Positions 33,681 to 42,162 are shown, numbered from the stretch's first letter. The stretch: 53,017 bases of DNA from Anaerolineaceae bacterium UBA5404 (GCA_002409625.1 DHNY01000005.1:1-53017); one strand, 5' to 3'. A program made the numbers and translations. The notes: a model not told the origin generated them from the sequence alone.

Positions 33681-34952
33681 TTAAGCTTTAAACGCGAATA
33701 AGGGCACCAGCATCTCATCCTGGTGTAATCCACCATGTCTGCCATTCATGCGATTGGCTTTCGCAGGCCACCAGAGGTAAGCTTCCGGGTCAACAGGAAT
33801 AGCAATCAGATCACCGACCCGGTTTCTTAGATCTGCATTATCTTCACCCAATCCGAATAAACCCATCTGCAGGGCTTTTTCCCTGCGCATAAACACGTAC
33901 TTACCCGGCCAAACGCTGTCGAAATAAGCTCTAACCGCTGCATCCTGCCAGGGCTTTACATAAAAGAAAGGCAGGCGCGCTTCACAGGTTGGCGGCAAGA
34001 CCAACATGTCCCGTAATTCCGGGTGGTTTGCCAGGCTGTAATCCTCGTTCACCGGCGTGGTTACCGAACCATGATCCGCAGAAAGAATAAACAAGGTGTC
34101 TTGGTTAAGATCAGGATTAAGCTCTTTCAAAACCAGTCTTTCCAAGCCTCTGCTAAAATTTTCAAAAGCGACCGAAACGCTTTCAGCATAAGTGCCAAAG
34201 CGGTGCATCAAACTATCCACCAAGCTCCAATAAGCATAAATATATTGGTTTTGACGACTTGGCGTATTCAAAATTTTGCGCAAAGTAATCCACATATCTT
34301 CTTCAGCCACGTAACCATGAAACTGGGTGTCAGCCAGATGCATGCGTGAGAGACCTGAGTTGATGATGTGCGCGGGCATAATCGCCCGAGCTTCTATGCC
34401 AGATCGTTTAAAGTGGCTACCAACCGGCTCAAGCCCCAGGAATGTGTTGGGGTCAAAACCAGCACGCCAAAGCCCGCCCATATCGTTTTCAAAACTTGTG
34501 GGCTGATGAAAAATATTATTGATCACCATGCCAAGTTGCCAATGCCACATTTCAAAACCGATCACGCCGTGTTGGTTGGGGTCTGCACCTGTCCAAAGCG
34601 TGGTGAGCGCCGTGGCTGTTGTGCTAGGCGTTACACTCGTAATTGGAAAAAGATGTCCTTCATCCAATTTTTTACGCCAAAAATCAGCATATCCTTCTTC
34701 CATCAAATGCAAAAGCTGATTGTAGCCCAGAGCGTCAACCAAAAGAACCACCACACGACGGTATCTGTTTTCAAAATGGCGCAAGATATCCTCGCCAAAA
34801 GCCGGACTTGGAAAAGCTTTGGCACCCAGCCAGCGCCCCACACTCGGCACAAGACTGGTGAGCCCATAGCCACTGTAATTTGGCAAGATACTATTGGGCA
34901 CTTTGTCCAAAGATTTAAATTTTGTTGAAATGAACTCTTCGTGTAAAGGCAT
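33681..34952 (-). CDS. Alkaline-phosphatase-fold phosphodiesterase/nucleotide pyrophosphatase-like
   Basis: 423-aa metal-dependent hydrolase of the alkaline phosphatase superfamily. The core is VVVLLVDALGYNQ (first metal Asp), TPSTTATALTTLWTG with a Thr nucleophile, YWSLVDSLMHRFG (Asp and His), SADHGSVTTP (Asp-His) and GRHGGLHQDEMLVPL (His). This order fits nucleotide pyrophosphatase/phosphodiesterases rather than monoesterases. No signal peptide, so it probably acts on cytoplasmic phosphodiesters or nucleotides. Two adjacent ATGs (34955, 34952) follow GGAG; the second has better spacing. It is the last gene of a methyltransferase-phosphorylase-hydrolase operon. Confidence 0.82.
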   Translation of the reverse strand: MPLHEEFISTKFKSLDKVPNSILPNYSGYGLTSLVPSVGRWLGAKAFPSPAFGEDILRHFENRYRRVVVLLVDALGYNQLLHLMEEGYADFWRKKLDEGHLFPITSVTPSTTATALTTLWTGADPNQHGVIGFEMWHWQLGMVINNIFHQPTSFENDMGGLWRAGFDPNTFLGLEPVGSHFKRSGIEARAIMPAHIINSGLSRMHLADTQFHGYVAEEDMWITLRKILNTPSRQNQYIYAYWSLVDSLMHRFGTYAESVSVAFENFSRGLERLVLKELNPDLNQDTLFILSADHGSVTTPVNEDYSLANHPELRDMLVLPPTCEARLPFFYVKPWQDAAVRAYFDSVWPGKYVFMRREKALQMGLFGLGEDNADLRNRVGDLIAIPVDPEAYLWWPAKANRMNGRHGGLHQDEMLVPLFAFKA

Positions 34953-34964
34953 CATATCTCCAAT

Positions 34965-35753
34965 CTATAAAGCGAGGCAGGCTTCCACTGCCAGCCAAAA
35001 AAGTTTTTCACGTACGTCAGTTTTTGAGTGCCAGGCGCGTTTATCCCATCCGTCTGGGTGCACCAAGTCTCCACCATAGACGATTTGACCAAACTCAACA
35101 TTTCTAAACTCTGCCACAGCCATAAAAGCAGCAGCTTCCATTTCAACAATACTGGCGCCCTGCTCACGATACAGAGCCACTTTTGCAGGGGTCTCACGGT
35201 AAAAAGCATCAGTTGTCCATGTTTTTACTTCATGAAAAGGAATCTCGTGCTTTTTTAGGGTCATCTCAATCGCCAATTGCGCACGATAATTCATCGCAAT
35301 CTCAGCAGTTGGTGGCAGATAATGGTAAGACGTTCCCTCGCCGCGGATAGCTCTGCTTGGCACCAAAACCTGTCCGGTATCAATGTCTGCATCCAAAACG
35401 CCACAACCACCCACAGCAATAAAATGTCGCCCACCCATTTGGATGGCTTCTTCCATCAGTCCAGCGCTTAGTGGCGCGCCAACACCCGGCACAAAGAAAG
35501 CGATCTTTTTACCCTGATGTTCAAACACATAAAAAGGATGATCACTAGCCTCAGTTTTGTTAAAAAACACCATTTCAGCTTGATGTTCCTCAACAATTTT
35601 GCCAATCACATCCCTAAAAAAGCACATCACCACATGTTTGGGCAGCTGAATATCTTTACAAGTATCGCTTGGGTTTAAAAGCGCGTTCACTTCCGGGTCG
35701 TAATGCAAAATGGGAAAGGCATTATTATCAAAAGGCGTCTTTATCGAATCCAT
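34965..35753 (-). CDS. Nucleoside phosphorylase (PNP/UDP family)
   Basis: 262-aa purine/uridine phosphorylase-family enzyme that splits a nucleoside with phosphate into base and ribose-1-phosphate. The signatures are FVPGVGAPLSAGLMEEAI, FIAVGGCGVLDADIDTGQVLVP, RGEGTSYHYLPP and SIVEMEAAAFMAVAEF, where the Glu-Met-Glu segment binds the ribose. The nucleobase specificity pocket cannot be read with confidence, although the pattern is uridine-phosphorylase-like. GAGGAG precedes the ATG and the first 13 nt overlap the end of the methyltransferase gene. Confidence 0.88.
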   Translation of the reverse strand: MDSIKTPFDNNAFPILHYDPEVNALLNPSDTCKDIQLPKHVVMCFFRDVIGKIVEEHQAEMVFFNKTEASDHPFYVFEHQGKKIAFFVPGVGAPLSAGLMEEAIQMGGRHFIAVGGCGVLDADIDTGQVLVPSRAIRGEGTSYHYLPPTAEIAMNYRAQLAIEMTLKKHEIPFHEVKTWTTDAFYRETPAKVALYREQGASIVEMEAAAFMAVAEFRNVEFGQIVYGGDLVHPDGWDKRAWHSKTDVREKLFWLAVEACLAL

Positions 35754-36574
35754 TCAATCTCCTCAACATCTTTAAAGCGCGCACGCATAACATCCCAGGC
35801 TTCCGGGTTTTGATCAATCAAAATAAAATCGCGTCCAAGTTTCTCACACACCGCACCAACCGTGCCCGAGCCGGCAAAGAAATCCATCACCATATCGCCT
35901 GGGTTAGAGCTGGCACGAATGATGCGCTCAATGACGCCAAAAGGTTTTTGCGTGGGATAGCCGGTTTTTTCTTTGCTGTTGGTGCCCACGATGGTATGCC
36001 ACCAAACATCTGTTGGCAATTTGCCCCGTTTGGCTTTTTCTTCACCAACCAATCCAGGCGCCATATAGGGAATGCGATCAATATCATCGCGATTAAAAGT
36101 GTAGTTTTGAGTGTCTTTCACATAATAAAAAATGGTGTCATGCTTTGCCGGCCATCGGTTTTTGGGTCTTCCGCCAAAGTCATACGCCCAAATTATTTCG
36201 TTAACAAAATTTTCCCTGCCAAAAATCTGGTCAAGCATCAATTTGCAATAATGTGCTTCCCGGTAATCAATATGAAAGTAAATCGCACCGTGTGGCTTTA
36301 AAAGCCGGTAAGCTTCGTGTAAACGGGGCAGCAAGAAGGCTTCGAAATCGCCAAAACGATCGTCATAAGCGCGCATGCCGATGAGCTCGGTGCTATAACT
36401 TTGCTCGCCAAATCCAATCCGATCGCCTTTTTCATCGCGCACAGTGCGAATGCTCTTGCGCGCTTGCACCTTGCCCGTATTAAATGGCGGATCGATATAA
36501 ATCAAGTCCACGCTCTCACTGGGCAGAGTCTTTAGAACACTTAGATTATCGGCGAGATAAATTTGCTTCTTCAT
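35741..36574 (-). CDS. Site-specific DNA methyltransferase (beta-class amino-methyltransferase)
   Basis: 277-aa N6-adenine or N4-cytosine DNA methyltransferase. DPPFNTG (catalytic DPPY-type motif) comes first and DFFAGSGTVG (SAM-binding FxGxG) comes near the C-terminus, the beta-class order, with the target-recognition region between them. No restriction endonuclease is nearby, so it looks like an orphan or epigenetic enzyme. It is short for a type III Mod subunit. An extended -10 ends 6 nt before the ATG, predicting a leaderless message, and the downstream phosphorylase overlaps it. The recognition site cannot be predicted. Confidence 0.88.
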   Translation of the reverse strand: MKKQIYLADNLSVLKTLPSESVDLIYIDPPFNTGKVQARKSIRTVRDEKGDRIGFGEQSYSTELIGMRAYDDRFGDFEAFLLPRLHEAYRLLKPHGAIYFHIDYREAHYCKLMLDQIFGRENFVNEIIWAYDFGGRPKNRWPAKHDTIFYYVKDTQNYTFNRDDIDRIPYMAPGLVGEEKAKRGKLPTDVWWHTIVGTNSKEKTGYPTQKPFGVIERIIRASSNPGDMVMDFFAGSGTVGAVCEKLGRDFILIDQNPEAWDVMRARFKDVEEIEWIR

Positions 36575-36580
36575 TCGCCT

Positions 36581-36589
36581 ATTTTAACA
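36581..36589 (-). promoter_or_regulatory. Extended -10 of the methyltransferase operon, leaderless type
   Basis: Minus-strand TGTTAAAAT, then 6 nt (aggcga) and the ATG at 36574. A TTGACA is also present but only 11 bp upstream. Confidence 0.5.
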
Positions 36590-36640
36590 TGTCTCGCTGT
36601 CAAATTCGACCTCTGGCAAAAATAGGCTTTACGAAATAAA

Positions 36641-36678
36641 TCAAAAAAGCTACCAGTTCTTCTCAAACCGACAGCTTT
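36641..36678 (-). terminator. Intrinsic terminator after mscL
   Basis: A 13-bp stem (36666-36678 with 36646-36658, three G-U pairs as RNA) around a 7-nt loop, then a T-rich run on the minus strand. It is 18 nt beyond the mscL stop. Confidence 0.7.
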
Positions 36679-36696
36679 CTTATTAAAACAATACGA

Positions 36697-37173
36697 TTAT
36701 GCTAATTCACTCGTGCAGTGAGGGCAGCGTTTTGCCGCGACAGGAATTTCAGTCGCACAGAAGGGACAATCTTTGGTCGTTGGTTCTTCGGCTTCTTTTT
36801 CCAACTTCAGTTTGGCTTCGGCTTTTTCCTTAAACTTGTTGATGGCTTTAACCAAGAGGAAGATGATAAAAGCGATAATCAGGAAGCTCACCACGGCCAT
36901 GATGAATTTGCCATAAGCAATGACAACGACGCCAGCATCTTGGGCAGCTGTCAAAGACATACCCGGTTCAAACTTATCAGCCGCGCCAATCACCCAATAC
37001 AAATTGGTGAAATCAACTTTGCCAAGCAGCAAGCCGATTGGTGGCATGATGATGTCTTGCACCAGGCTATTGACAATCGCGCCAAACGCGGCACCGATGA
37101 CAACACCAATAGCCAATGTAAGTGCGTTGCCTTGAACAATAAACTCTTTAAACTCTTCAAATAACTTTTTCAT
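36697..37173 (-). CDS. mscL: Large-conductance mechanosensitive channel with C-terminal zinc ribbon
   Basis: 158 aa. MscL core: KEFIVQGNALTLAIGVVIGAAFGAIVNSLVQDIIMPPIG covers the N-terminal helix and pore helix TM1 (about 11-48), and TM2 lies at about 84-108. It opens under membrane tension to release solutes on osmotic downshock. After a Lys/Glu-rich linker the C-terminus carries a zinc ribbon (Cys136, 139, 150, 153). AGGAGG lies 5 nt before the ATG and TATAAT lies 21 nt upstream. It is separate from the upstream membrane-protein gene. Confidence 0.95.
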   Translation of the reverse strand: MKKLFEEFKEFIVQGNALTLAIGVVIGAAFGAIVNSLVQDIIMPPIGLLLGKVDFTNLYWVIGAADKFEPGMSLTAAQDAGVVVIAYGKFIMAVVSFLIIAFIIFLLVKAINKFKEKAEAKLKLEKEAEEPTTKDCPFCATEIPVAAKRCPHCTSELA

Positions 37174-37193
37174 AGGGCCTCCTTTTTTTTCTA

Positions 37194-37199
37194 ATTATA
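37194..37199 (-). promoter_or_regulatory. -10 element of mscL
   Basis: Minus-strand TATAAT in the 71-bp gap upstream of mscL, just before AGGAGG. The -35 region is A/T-rich and unclear. Confidence 0.45.
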
Positions 37200-37244
37200 A
37201 TCCCCCTAAACCTGTTTTTATAAAACATTAGACATTACGGTAAA

Positions 37245-38975
37245 TCAATCTTCACAAATCGCTCCAATCAGAGCCAAATCCTCGGTTTCATAAAGGCTTT
37301 CGTACAAATCAGGATTGAGAAACACCTTATTATTAAAAATTACAGTTCGGGTAAAGTCCATAAAGATGAGGTCAATTCCCTCAGAGCATATTTTTGCATG
37401 CACTTTTCTATTGTTGAGATCCACATTTTGGGTACTAAAAACCGGTTCAAACCCAGCCATCACAGCCAGCCACCCACCAGCATCAGCATATTCAATATAA
37501 TCGGGCTCCCTTATACCTTCCAGCATGATTTTTAGATTTTTACCTTCATAAGTGCTTAGCGCCCAATCAATCATCTCTTTTTGCTGTTCATGAACCAAAA
37601 TGTAAGTTGTTGAGGGTTGCCATTTTTTCTGAAATGGAATCGCGAAAAGCATCAAGGCAACACAAATCAAAATCCAGACATCCGCAATTAATAGTTTTTG
37701 AAAGTCAAATCTTCTTATTAAAAAAGGCTTGAGCTTTTTCATCTCAGCAAACAAAATGCCCACAAAAAGTCCGCCCACGATATACAACACAATTCGAAAA
37801 TAGGGCATGTCGATTGGAGAGCCGTATTGTCGAGGTATAGTGCCGGCCGGTATTGCCACCAACAATCTTAAGCTGAGATAAATTAGGGCGGCAAGGCTCA
37901 AGGGGTTTGCTTCTTTTTTTATCGAACGATAGAGCATCAGCCCAACTGTAGAAACAAACAAAAAACTCCAAAAGATTACTTGGTATGTGGAAAGGTTGAA
38001 TCTTCCCTTGTCCTGGAACAAAAAATAAGATGCGCCCATTACGATAGGCACCAACAAAGCAATGTGTATCCGTTCTTTTAGTACCCTAAAATAAAGCAAG
38101 GCAACCAAACTTAATGCAATCAACAAAATAACCGATCGCCAATGGCTCACTCCTAATAACACAAAGCATCCAAGCCCAATGGCATAAGTCTGCCTATGTT
38201 TTTTGGCTGAACTTTTTCTCGCCACAAAAAATATAAGACTTAAAGGCAATGCTAAAAGTACCGAGCTTAAAATAGCAGGAAACTTACCCCAATTTAAAGC
38301 ATGCCCTGGGAATACAAAAACCAAGGCAGTAATAGCCATAGCATAATGCTGGATCTTACGGTCAATCCCCAGCGCTTGCAAAGGCAAAACAACGGTGAAA
38401 GGTGCCAACACCACCAGGCACATGCTCACCAAAAGCATAATCTCAGTAATCGCATAACCGGTTAAGTGATGGACCTCGGCAACAATGGCATGAAAACCAT
38501 AATGATAAAACCGCAATTCACCCAAAAACTGCGTCAAACTTTGGTTTGAATCACGCCAATGAAGCAGCTGGTCAATGTATCGGTAATGGGTGATGCTATC
38601 GGTAAATGACGGAAAAATGAGCTGGCTTGTAAAATGCATATTCACAGCAAGAGATAAAAAGACCAGGATGATGGGCAAAATTACCCAGTTAGCCTCAACA
38701 GTCTTCTTCACCTTTCTCATTCTTATCAGCATGTAAACGAACAAAACTGCCCCAAGCAAAAGGTAAGCCATGCGCAAAACCTGAGCTAGGCTCTTTGGCA
38801 ATACAACAAAGATGATTGCCACCGTCATGTTGATTAGCAAGCCAATTAATACCAAATCAATCGCTCTGGGTTTTAATTCTGAGAAAGTTTTAAGCCTTTT
38901 GCTCACTAAATATGCAAAACCAATGCCAGGCAAGAGCCATAGGACGATATTAAAAAGCAATAGTAATCGCTCCAC
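37245..38975 (-). CDS. Polytopic GT-C-like membrane protein, function unknown
   Basis: 576-aa protein with about 12 hydrophobic helices, beginning with LLLLFNIVLWLLPGIGFAYL, and a C-terminal region after about residue 460 that is predicted outside. The large loop HYRYIDQLLHWRD...GFHAIVAEVHHLTGY after the fourth helix resembles lumenal loops of GT-C glycosyltransferases, but no family is assigned. The frame opens at a GTG (38975) without ribosome site. An ATG at 38986-38988 with AAGG 5 nt upstream, 6 nt after the pseudokinase stop, would be the natural start but is out of frame by one base because of an eight-base homopolymer at 38978-38985; see findings. Probably coupled to the pseudokinase gene. 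Confidence 0.7.
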   Translation of the reverse strand: MERLLLLFNIVLWLLPGIGFAYLVSKRLKTFSELKPRAIDLVLIGLLINMTVAIIFVVLPKSLAQVLRMAYLLLGAVLFVYMLIRMRKVKKTVEANWVILPIILVFLSLAVNMHFTSQLIFPSFTDSITHYRYIDQLLHWRDSNQSLTQFLGELRFYHYGFHAIVAEVHHLTGYAITEIMLLVSMCLVVLAPFTVVLPLQALGIDRKIQHYAMAITALVFVFPGHALNWGKFPAILSSVLLALPLSLIFFVARKSSAKKHRQTYAIGLGCFVLLGVSHWRSVILLIALSLVALLYFRVLKERIHIALLVPIVMGASYFLFQDKGRFNLSTYQVIFWSFLFVSTVGLMLYRSIKKEANPLSLAALIYLSLRLLVAIPAGTIPRQYGSPIDMPYFRIVLYIVGGLFVGILFAEMKKLKPFLIRRFDFQKLLIADVWILICVALMLFAIPFQKKWQPSTTYILVHEQQKEMIDWALSTYEGKNLKIMLEGIREPDYIEYADAGGWLAVMAGFEPVFSTQNVDLNNRKVHAKICSEGIDLIFMDFTRTVIFNNKVFLNPDLYESLYETEDLALIGAICED

Positions 38976-38994
38976 GGAAAAAAAACATTAAACC

Positions 38995-40605
38995 TTAATT
39001 GCCATATTTATCCCGGGGTCGCGGTGTTGGCGTAGGTGTTGAAGAATAAAAAATGTAATTGAAAGAGCCCAGATTTCGATCTGTGCCATTCTCATGAACG
39101 CTTACAACCAATGTGAGGTTGAAGGGCTGAGAGCTTCCTGTGCACACAAACCTGTTTAGGTTAGATCCTTGACTGCATTCTTGTCTGTCTCCATTTACTT
39201 TGACATACAATTGTCTCATATCCAAGCTATTTGAATTAAATGTTGTGGTCAACTGCCCGCCACCCATTCTCCAATTGTCAAGACATGCATCAAAATAAGT
39301 TGAGAGATTACAGTTCCCTACGATTTTTACATTTGCGTGGGCTGGTACAGGTGATGATGTAATGGTATTTGTCACTGTGGGAATGACAGCTTGCGTGGCT
39401 GTCTTTGCTTGGGTTACAAACATGTCAGCTTCAGTTGGTCTCGGGGTAGCAAAGGTGTTGTTATGCGCTTGTTCTGAGGCAGAGGCTTCTGTTTGCTCCC
39501 AAGCGATAAAAGCACTGGCCTCTTGTGTTTCTAAGGCGTTTTGAGTTCGTAAACGATACACTAAAGCATCATTTTCGTTGCTACGGCTTTTGTTCTGTAC
39601 CAAAAGAAAAAGTACAAGCCCTAAAAAGATCAGCGCAACCCCTGCCAACAAGGCGATAAACTTCTTTTGCTTATCTGCCCGGGTATCGCCAGCCTTATAA
39701 ACTGGAGCTTGAACATTTTGAACTGGGGCTTCATATCGGTAGTCAGGTCTTCCTTGATAACCCGCGGCAGCGCCAAAATAGCTTGATTGATCCTGTTTGT
39801 GTTGTGCGTAATAAAGCTTTGCCTTGGACACATCCTGCAAAAATTCTTTAACCGATGAAAACCTCTGTAAAGGTTCAGGTTGCAAAGCGTGGATAAGAGA
39901 AAGCTGGAGTGCTGGTCCTAACTCTTCCAATCCTTGAATTCGCATAAACTTTTTACCCAAAACTTGTTGAACACTTTGTGCCTCAAATAGTGTTTTGCCA
40001 GTCAATAATTCATAATGGATACAAGCTAAACTGTATTGATCGCTTTGTTCTGTAACTGGTTGTTCCTGGATTACTTCTGGTGCTTGAAAAAAGGAAGAGT
40101 AAAGGATTTCTTCTTCAACTTCAATCCTGTTATTCGATAAAGAATCCATCGCATAAGTTTGGTCGTATCCAGTTATTTTTGGTACGCCACGCGATGAGAA
40201 TCGCACAATGCGATTATTAAGACGTCCATGCACAATCCCAGAGGCATGCGCAAACTGGACAGCGTTACCAAGGTATTGGGTGAGTTTAAAAGCTTGATCT
40301 GTATCTAATGCGCCTGAATTTTCCAGCACATCTTCTAAAGTTTGCTCACGTAGATACTCACTAAAGACATAAAGATCATTACCACGTTGTAAATAAGCAT
40401 ACGTTTCCTGAATATTTGGATGCTTCAGCGTAGCAGCGGCTGCCACTCGCGATTGTAAATCGTCTATGATGTTTTGAGGAAGGTTTTCTAAATGATAAAT
40501 TGTTATGAAACAAGGGTCGTTACTCGTGCGATTTGTTGCCAGTGTGATGGTTCGGGCTTTTGATTCCGAGATTGTTTGAACAATATTAAAATCTTCCAGC
40601 TTCAT
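38995..40605 (-). CDS. Membrane pseudokinase with extracytoplasmic domain
   Basis: About 536 aa. Residues 1-262 follow the Ser/Thr kinase (PknB-like) fold: the helix with GNAVQFAHASGIVHG, an APE motif (175-177), and DQYSLACIHYELLTG. The catalytic residues are lost: no Gly-rich loop (ISESKARTI), the VAIK Lys position is Tyr37, HRD reads H126-GR, the Asn of the catalytic loop is Ile133, and DFG reads GYD (146-148). A juxtamembrane linker, one helix (about 316-336), a Thr/Ala-rich stalk and an extracytoplasmic domain with four Cys and a Pro/Thr tail follow. It is probably a signalling scaffold. The ATG at 40605 is chosen for AGGG upstream; an ATG at 40617 is the alternative. Confidence 0.78.
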   Translation of the reverse strand: MKLEDFNIVQTISESKARTITLATNRTSNDPCFITIYHLENLPQNIIDDLQSRVAAAATLKHPNIQETYAYLQRGNDLYVFSEYLREQTLEDVLENSGALDTDQAFKLTQYLGNAVQFAHASGIVHGRLNNRIVRFSSRGVPKITGYDQTYAMDSLSNNRIEVEEEILYSSFFQAPEVIQEQPVTEQSDQYSLACIHYELLTGKTLFEAQSVQQVLGKKFMRIQGLEELGPALQLSLIHALQPEPLQRFSSVKEFLQDVSKAKLYYAQHKQDQSSYFGAAAGYQGRPDYRYEAPVQNVQAPVYKAGDTRADKQKKFIALLAGVALIFLGLVLFLLVQNKSRSNENDALVYRLRTQNALETQEASAFIAWEQTEASASEQAHNNTFATPRPTEADMFVTQAKTATQAVIPTVTNTITSSPVPAHANVKIVGNCNLSTYFDACLDNWRMGGGQLTTTFNSNSLDMRQLYVKVNGDRQECSQGSNLNRFVCTGSSQPFNLTLVVSVHENGTDRNLGSFNYIFYSSTPTPTPRPRDKYGN

Positions 40606-40786
40606 ATAATCCCTCATTTTATAAAAAACAGATCAAATTGGCTCTTTTGTGAGCATGTGCCTATTATTGTAATCCGTTTTGACCAATTTTTTTGAATTCC
40701 GCGGGCAATTAACCCACTCCTGAACCCAATCCTGGCACATTTTTCCTGGATTTGAGCCTACTTTAGCTCAGCTTCTCAGATTGCTG

Positions 40787-40792
40787 TATAAT
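40787..40792 (+). promoter_or_regulatory. -10 element of the Q/P-rich membrane protein gene
   Basis: TATAAT 33 nt upstream of the ATG; the short leader holds AAAGGA. The remainder of the 40606-40825 gap shows only the divergent upstream region of the pseudokinase gene. Confidence 0.45.
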
Positions 40793-40825
40793 TAAGGACA
40801 AGAACTTCATATAGAAAGGACTATT

Positions 40826-41296
40826 ATGGACGAACAATTTGAAGAAAGAGCACAAGAAGCCGCGGATAATCTCGAACATGCCGCGAATCAATCCTGGCAA
40901 AACCTGGAAGATGCCGCCCAACAAGCTGGACAAGATATTCAGTCTGCTGCTCAGCTGGATCAACCGCAATTTAACCAGCCCCAACAGGCATGGCAACAGC
41001 CTCCGTTCCAACAACCTCAATACACACCAAACGATCCCAATCGATGGACTGGTGAGCTCTACACGCCAGAGGTAACCCCACCTGACCAAACTTACTCCCA
41101 TCCTCGTCAAGGTGGCTATGTTGACAGTTATCAAGTTGGACAACAAGCACCTCCTCCGCCGGCCAAACAAGAAAAAGACAAATTCCCTGTATGGGCTATT
41201 GTGCTGATCGTGCTTTTGGTGCTGCTCATTTGTATCGCTTGTACCATCTTGCCATTCGCACTTTTAGCCAGCTGGGCTATTAAACTTCCCCTTTAG
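40826..41296 (+). CDS. Small Gln/Pro-rich single-pass membrane protein
   Basis: 156 aa: an acidic, helical N-terminus (DEQFEERAQEAADNLEHAAN), a low-complexity Gln/Pro/Tyr-rich region (PQFNQPQQAWQQPPFQQPQ), a PPPPA hinge, and one C-terminal helix (about 122-150, VWAIVLIVLLVLLICIACTI). The pattern resembles bacterial tail-anchored or DUF4190-like proteins with Q/P-rich cytoplasmic tails, but no family is certain. AAAGGA lies 5 nt before the ATG. It is divergent from the pseudokinase gene, which may be chance. Confidence 0.7.
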   Translation: MDEQFEERAQEAADNLEHAANQSWQNLEDAAQQAGQDIQSAAQLDQPQFNQPQQAWQQPPFQQPQYTPNDPNRWTGELYTPEVTPPDQTYSHPRQGGYVDSYQVGQQAPPPPAKQEKDKFPVWAIVLIVLLVLLICIACTILPFALLASWAIKLPL

Positions 41297-41338
41297 CAGC
41301 CATTTTGCTTGCTAGATTTTACAAGAATCGCAAACGAT

Positions 41339-41387
41339 AACCGACCTTCATGCTAATCACAAAGCAAGTATGAAGGTCGGTTTTTGA
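41339..41387 (+). terminator. Long-stem terminator after the Q/P-rich gene
   Basis: A perfect 13-bp stem (41339-41351 with 41370-41382), an 18-nt loop and T residues. The loop is unusually long for an intrinsic terminator; nothing else is seen between it and pth (41388-41565). Confidence 0.75.
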
Positions 41388-41565
41388 TTCAGCTTCCACA
41401 TCCAAGCTCAGTAATACACATTGATAAAAAACAAGCCTATTAAAATATTTTTTTAGGTTTTCATAGGCGCATTTTTCTAACATATCGCTTTGCGCATTCG
41501 CATTTCGGCTTGATGCGTGTTAAACTTAAAGATTGCAAACGCAAGAAACTTTTTTGAGGCTATCT

Positions 41566-42162
41566 ATGGATAACGAAAAGCAATCACCTTATCTCATCGT
41601 TGGCTTGGGCAACCCCGGCATTAAATACCGCAAAACGCGACATAATTTTGGATTCATGGTGGTTGATGCCCTCGCCGAAGACCTAAAACTGCCTCTCAAA
41701 AAGCTAAAATACAAAGCCATGATTGGCGAAGGGCGACTGGGCGATTCCAAAATAATCCTCGCAAGACCCTTAACCTATATGAACAACTCCGGTGATTCCG
41801 TATGGCAACTGGCAAAATTCTTCAAAGTGCCAAACGAAAACATCATCGTCGCCCATGATGACCTCGATCTGCCTCTAGGCGTTTTGCGTCTTCGGCCTGG
41901 CGGAGGCGCTTCCGGTCAGAGAGGTGTCGCATCCATCATCCAAAAACTTGGCACTCAAGACTTTGCCCGCGTTCGTTTGGGCATTTCGCGCCCTCCAGGA
42001 CAAATGGATCCGGTTGATTACGTGCTTGAAAAATTTCTACCGAATGAAGAGAAACTCCGCGATATCGTAATCAAAGAAGCCGTAGAAGCAATTCAGGTTT
42101 TCGTTCGCGAAGGGCTTAGCATGGCAATGAACAAATACAACGGCGATGTCAGCGGAACGTAA
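41566..42162 (+). CDS. pth: Peptidyl-tRNA hydrolase
   Basis: 198-aa Pth that frees tRNA from stalled peptidyl-tRNA. YLIVGLGNPGIKYRKTRHNFGFMVVD holds the catalytic His, RPLTYMNNSGDSVWQL the substrate-binding Asn pair, IIVAHDDLDLPLG the catalytic Asp, and RPGGGASGQRGVASIIQKLG a flexible loop. TGAGG precedes the ATG at 41566; an earlier TTG in frame is not supported. The last 17 nt overlap mfd. Confidence 0.94.
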   Translation: MDNEKQSPYLIVGLGNPGIKYRKTRHNFGFMVVDALAEDLKLPLKKLKYKAMIGEGRLGDSKIILARPLTYMNNSGDSVWQLAKFFKVPNENIIVAHDDLDLPLGVLRLRPGGGASGQRGVASIIQKLGTQDFARVRLGISRPPGQMDPVDYVLEKFLPNEEKLRDIVIKEAVEAIQVFVREGLSMAMNKYNGDVSGT

